DNA of 64,000 bases, from positions 1,178,001 through 1,242,000 of the forward strand of contig LT700188.1 in NCBI GenBank assembly GCA_900155405.1, given 5' to 3'. The translations under genes and the position numbers were made by a program. Source of the stretch: Negativicoccus massiliensis. GTDB lineage: Bacteria > Bacillota > Negativicutes > Veillonellales > Negativicoccaceae. Shown piece by piece: positions 63,017 to 64,000 of the stretch (positions are counted from its first letter, which is position 1; each line of letters begins with the position of its first letter). The notes below the pieces were generated by a model. The model had not been told where the DNA came from. It saw only the letters and a program-made list of their open reading frames with translations, and searched no databases.

Positions 63017-63238
63017 ATGCAAGACAATCATCATGAACACGCGGAACCGATCGTTCATTACGGCTCCGGCTTAACCATGGGACTTTGCGTTGGCGCGGCG
63101 GTAGGTGCCGGCCTGAAAGACTTCGCCACCGGAATGGGAATCGGTTTGGCTTTGGGCGTCGTGATCGAAGGGTTTAATTTCATGGATGAACCGCAAGAAA
63201 AAACGGTCGATTCCGCGCCCGCGATGCTCCGCAAATAA
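63017..63238 (+). CDS. Small glycine-rich membrane protein 4 (73 aa)
   Basis: A 73-residue protein starting with a His-rich segment (MQDNHHEHAEPIVHYGSG), then two glycine-rich hydrophobic segments (LTMGLCVGAAVGAGLKDFATG, MGIGLALGVVIEGF) that resemble protein 3 (GLMIGAGMGDLSQGMLIGMALG). AAGGAGGTGG supports ATG 63017. It has its own promoter and terminator. Metal binding by the His/Asp/Glu cluster is a guess. Confidence 0.7.
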   Translation: MQDNHHEHAEPIVHYGSGLTMGLCVGAAVGAGLKDFATGMGIGLALGVVIEGFNFMDEPQEKTVDSAPAMLRK

Positions 63239-63267
63239 AAAAGCCGTCGTCAGACGGTCTTTTTTTA
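63236..63267 (+). terminator. Terminator of small membrane gene 4
   Basis: GCCGTC-GTCA-GACGGT hairpin with flanking A and T runs. Confidence 0.8.
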
Positions 63268-63341
63268 TGCGTGAAATGACGTGCGCTTGACATTCGCGTG
63301 CGGAAAACGTATAAAAAAGTAAAACTGAAGCAGGTGAGAAG

Positions 63342-64000
63342 ATGAAAGAGAGATATGTTTGGTTGATTTCCGCCGGCCACGCGTTTACGGATTTAAGTCA
63401 GGGCGCGCTGCCGGCGTTGTTGCCATTTTTGATCGTCGCGCATGATTTGAGTTACGCGGCGGCGGCGGGACTGGTGTTCGCGGCGAATTTTTTGTCGTCG
63501 ATTTTGCAGCCGCTGTTCGGTTGGGTGTCGGACAAATATTCATGGCATTGGCTGATGCCCGCGGGCGTGTTGCTTTCGGGCGGCGCGATGGCGCTGGTCG
63601 GCGTGTTGGATTCGTATTGGTGGATCTTTTTCGCGGTGGCGTTGAGCGGCGTGGGCGTGTCGGCGTTTCACCCGGAGGCGGCGCGCCTGGCGAATTACGC
63701 GGCGGGGGAACGCAAGGGCCGCGGGATCGGTATTTTTTCCGTCGGCGGCAATGTCGGTTTCGCGCTCGGTCCGGTGATCGCGACGGCGTCGGTGTTGACT
63801 TTCGGTTTGCCGGGCACGTTGGTGATGGCGGTGTTGGGCGTTTTGATGGCGCTCGGTTTGTGGCGCGAGCAGGGTACGTTTCGCATGCTCGCGGCGTTGC
63901 CAGCGCATCATGGCGCGGAGCATGAGGAATTGCATGACGACTGGCCTTCCTTCGGCAAGTTGACGCTGGGAATTTTCGCGCGCGCCGTGATGTTTTTCGG
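63342..64000 (+). CDS. MFS exporter, fosmidomycin-resistance-type (3' truncated by window edge)
   Basis: The frame starts at ATG 63342 (after CAGGTGAGAAG) and is still open at the last base, about 219 residues. ISAGHAFTDLSQGALPALLPFL, FGWVSDKYSWHWLMPAGVL and VSAFHPEAARLANY (the H-P-E-A segment) resemble Fsr-like major-facilitator exporters; six hydrophobic segments are visible, followed by the usual central loop. It probably exports a small molecule; the substrate is not known. Confidence 0.85.
   Translation, partial: MKERYVWLISAGHAFTDLSQGALPALLPFLIVAHDLSYAAAAGLVFAANFLSSILQPLFGWVSDKYSWHWLMPAGVLLSGGAMALVGVLDSYWWIFFAVALSGVGVSAFHPEAARLANYAAGERKGRGIGIFSVGGNVGFALGPVIATASVLTFGLPGTLVMAVLGVLMALGLWREQGTFRMLAALPAHHGAEHEELHDDWPSFGKLTLGIFARAVMFF

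Noticed and set aside
1-64000. tRNA or rRNA genes and CRISPR arrays
   Set aside because: No cloverleaf with a GGTTCGAATCC-like arm, no rRNA segments and no regularly spaced direct repeats were found by eye; a tRNAscan or CRISPR-finder run would be decisive.

Overview
The window is a stretch of bacterial chromosome, most likely from a Negativicutes (Veillonellaceae-like) Firmicute. The inference rests on a Firmicutes-type gene set (divIC, pyrR, ftsH, coaX, tmcAL, an S1-domain YabR-like protein), an L10 leader, an AUU-started infC, tandem SpeF/PotE ornithine-decarboxylation modules, and a GC-rich core in which G/C-ending and CG-rich codons dominate. The species cannot be named from the sequence alone.

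Layout. 1-7.8 kb: 5'-truncated rpoB and complete rpoC, both with related extra repeats. 7.9-9.3 kb: small unknown ORFs and a short-chain dehydrogenase. 9.3-14.8 kb: polyphosphate block (Ppx/GppA with HD domain, a degenerate Ppx/GppA-HD paralog, ppk1). 14.8-18.2 kb: a long imperfect RNA hairpin, a 3D/G5 cell-wall protein, and the lspA-rluD-pyrR operon. 18.2-20.5 kb (minus strand): ion transporter and tmcAL. 20.6-25.6 kb: infC-rpmI-rplT, rpmG-secE-nusG and rplKA-rplJL with their leaders. 25.6-34.4 kb: divIC, S1 protein, a short ppx, tilS-hpt-ftsH, birA-coaX-dusB. 34.5-35 kb: greA. 35.2-46.3 kb: two complete speF-potE modules on either side of a LysR regulator and lysS. 46.4-49.4 kb: aroK-pfkA-rlmD. 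49.4-62 kb: an AT-rich accessory region inserted immediately after rlmD. 62.1-64 kb: four tiny glycine-rich membrane proteins and the start of an MFS exporter.

The accessory region opens with a 656-bp tandem duplication. Each unit carries a membrane-protein gene and begins with a copy of the last ~25 bases of rlmD; further rlmD-tail copies follow at 50725 and 57338. Beyond it lie a HerA-like ATPase, a mosaic arsenic operon (arsR-arsD-arsA-truncated acr3, then a second-origin acr3-arsC with a broken thioredoxin gene), and a decaying restriction locus (type III Mod with DPPC in place of DPPY, a Res N-terminus joined to an HsdR C-terminal remnant, and an intact DUF262/DUF1524 protein). No integrase or transposase is present in the window.

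The most important quality finding is in dusB. A 78-bp insert matches a degraded Nextera mate-pair junction adapter followed by about 42 bp copied from ppx 6.7 kb upstream. Removing it restores a full-length dusB, so this apparent pseudogene is almost certainly an assembly artefact. I found no tRNA, rRNA or CRISPR array.
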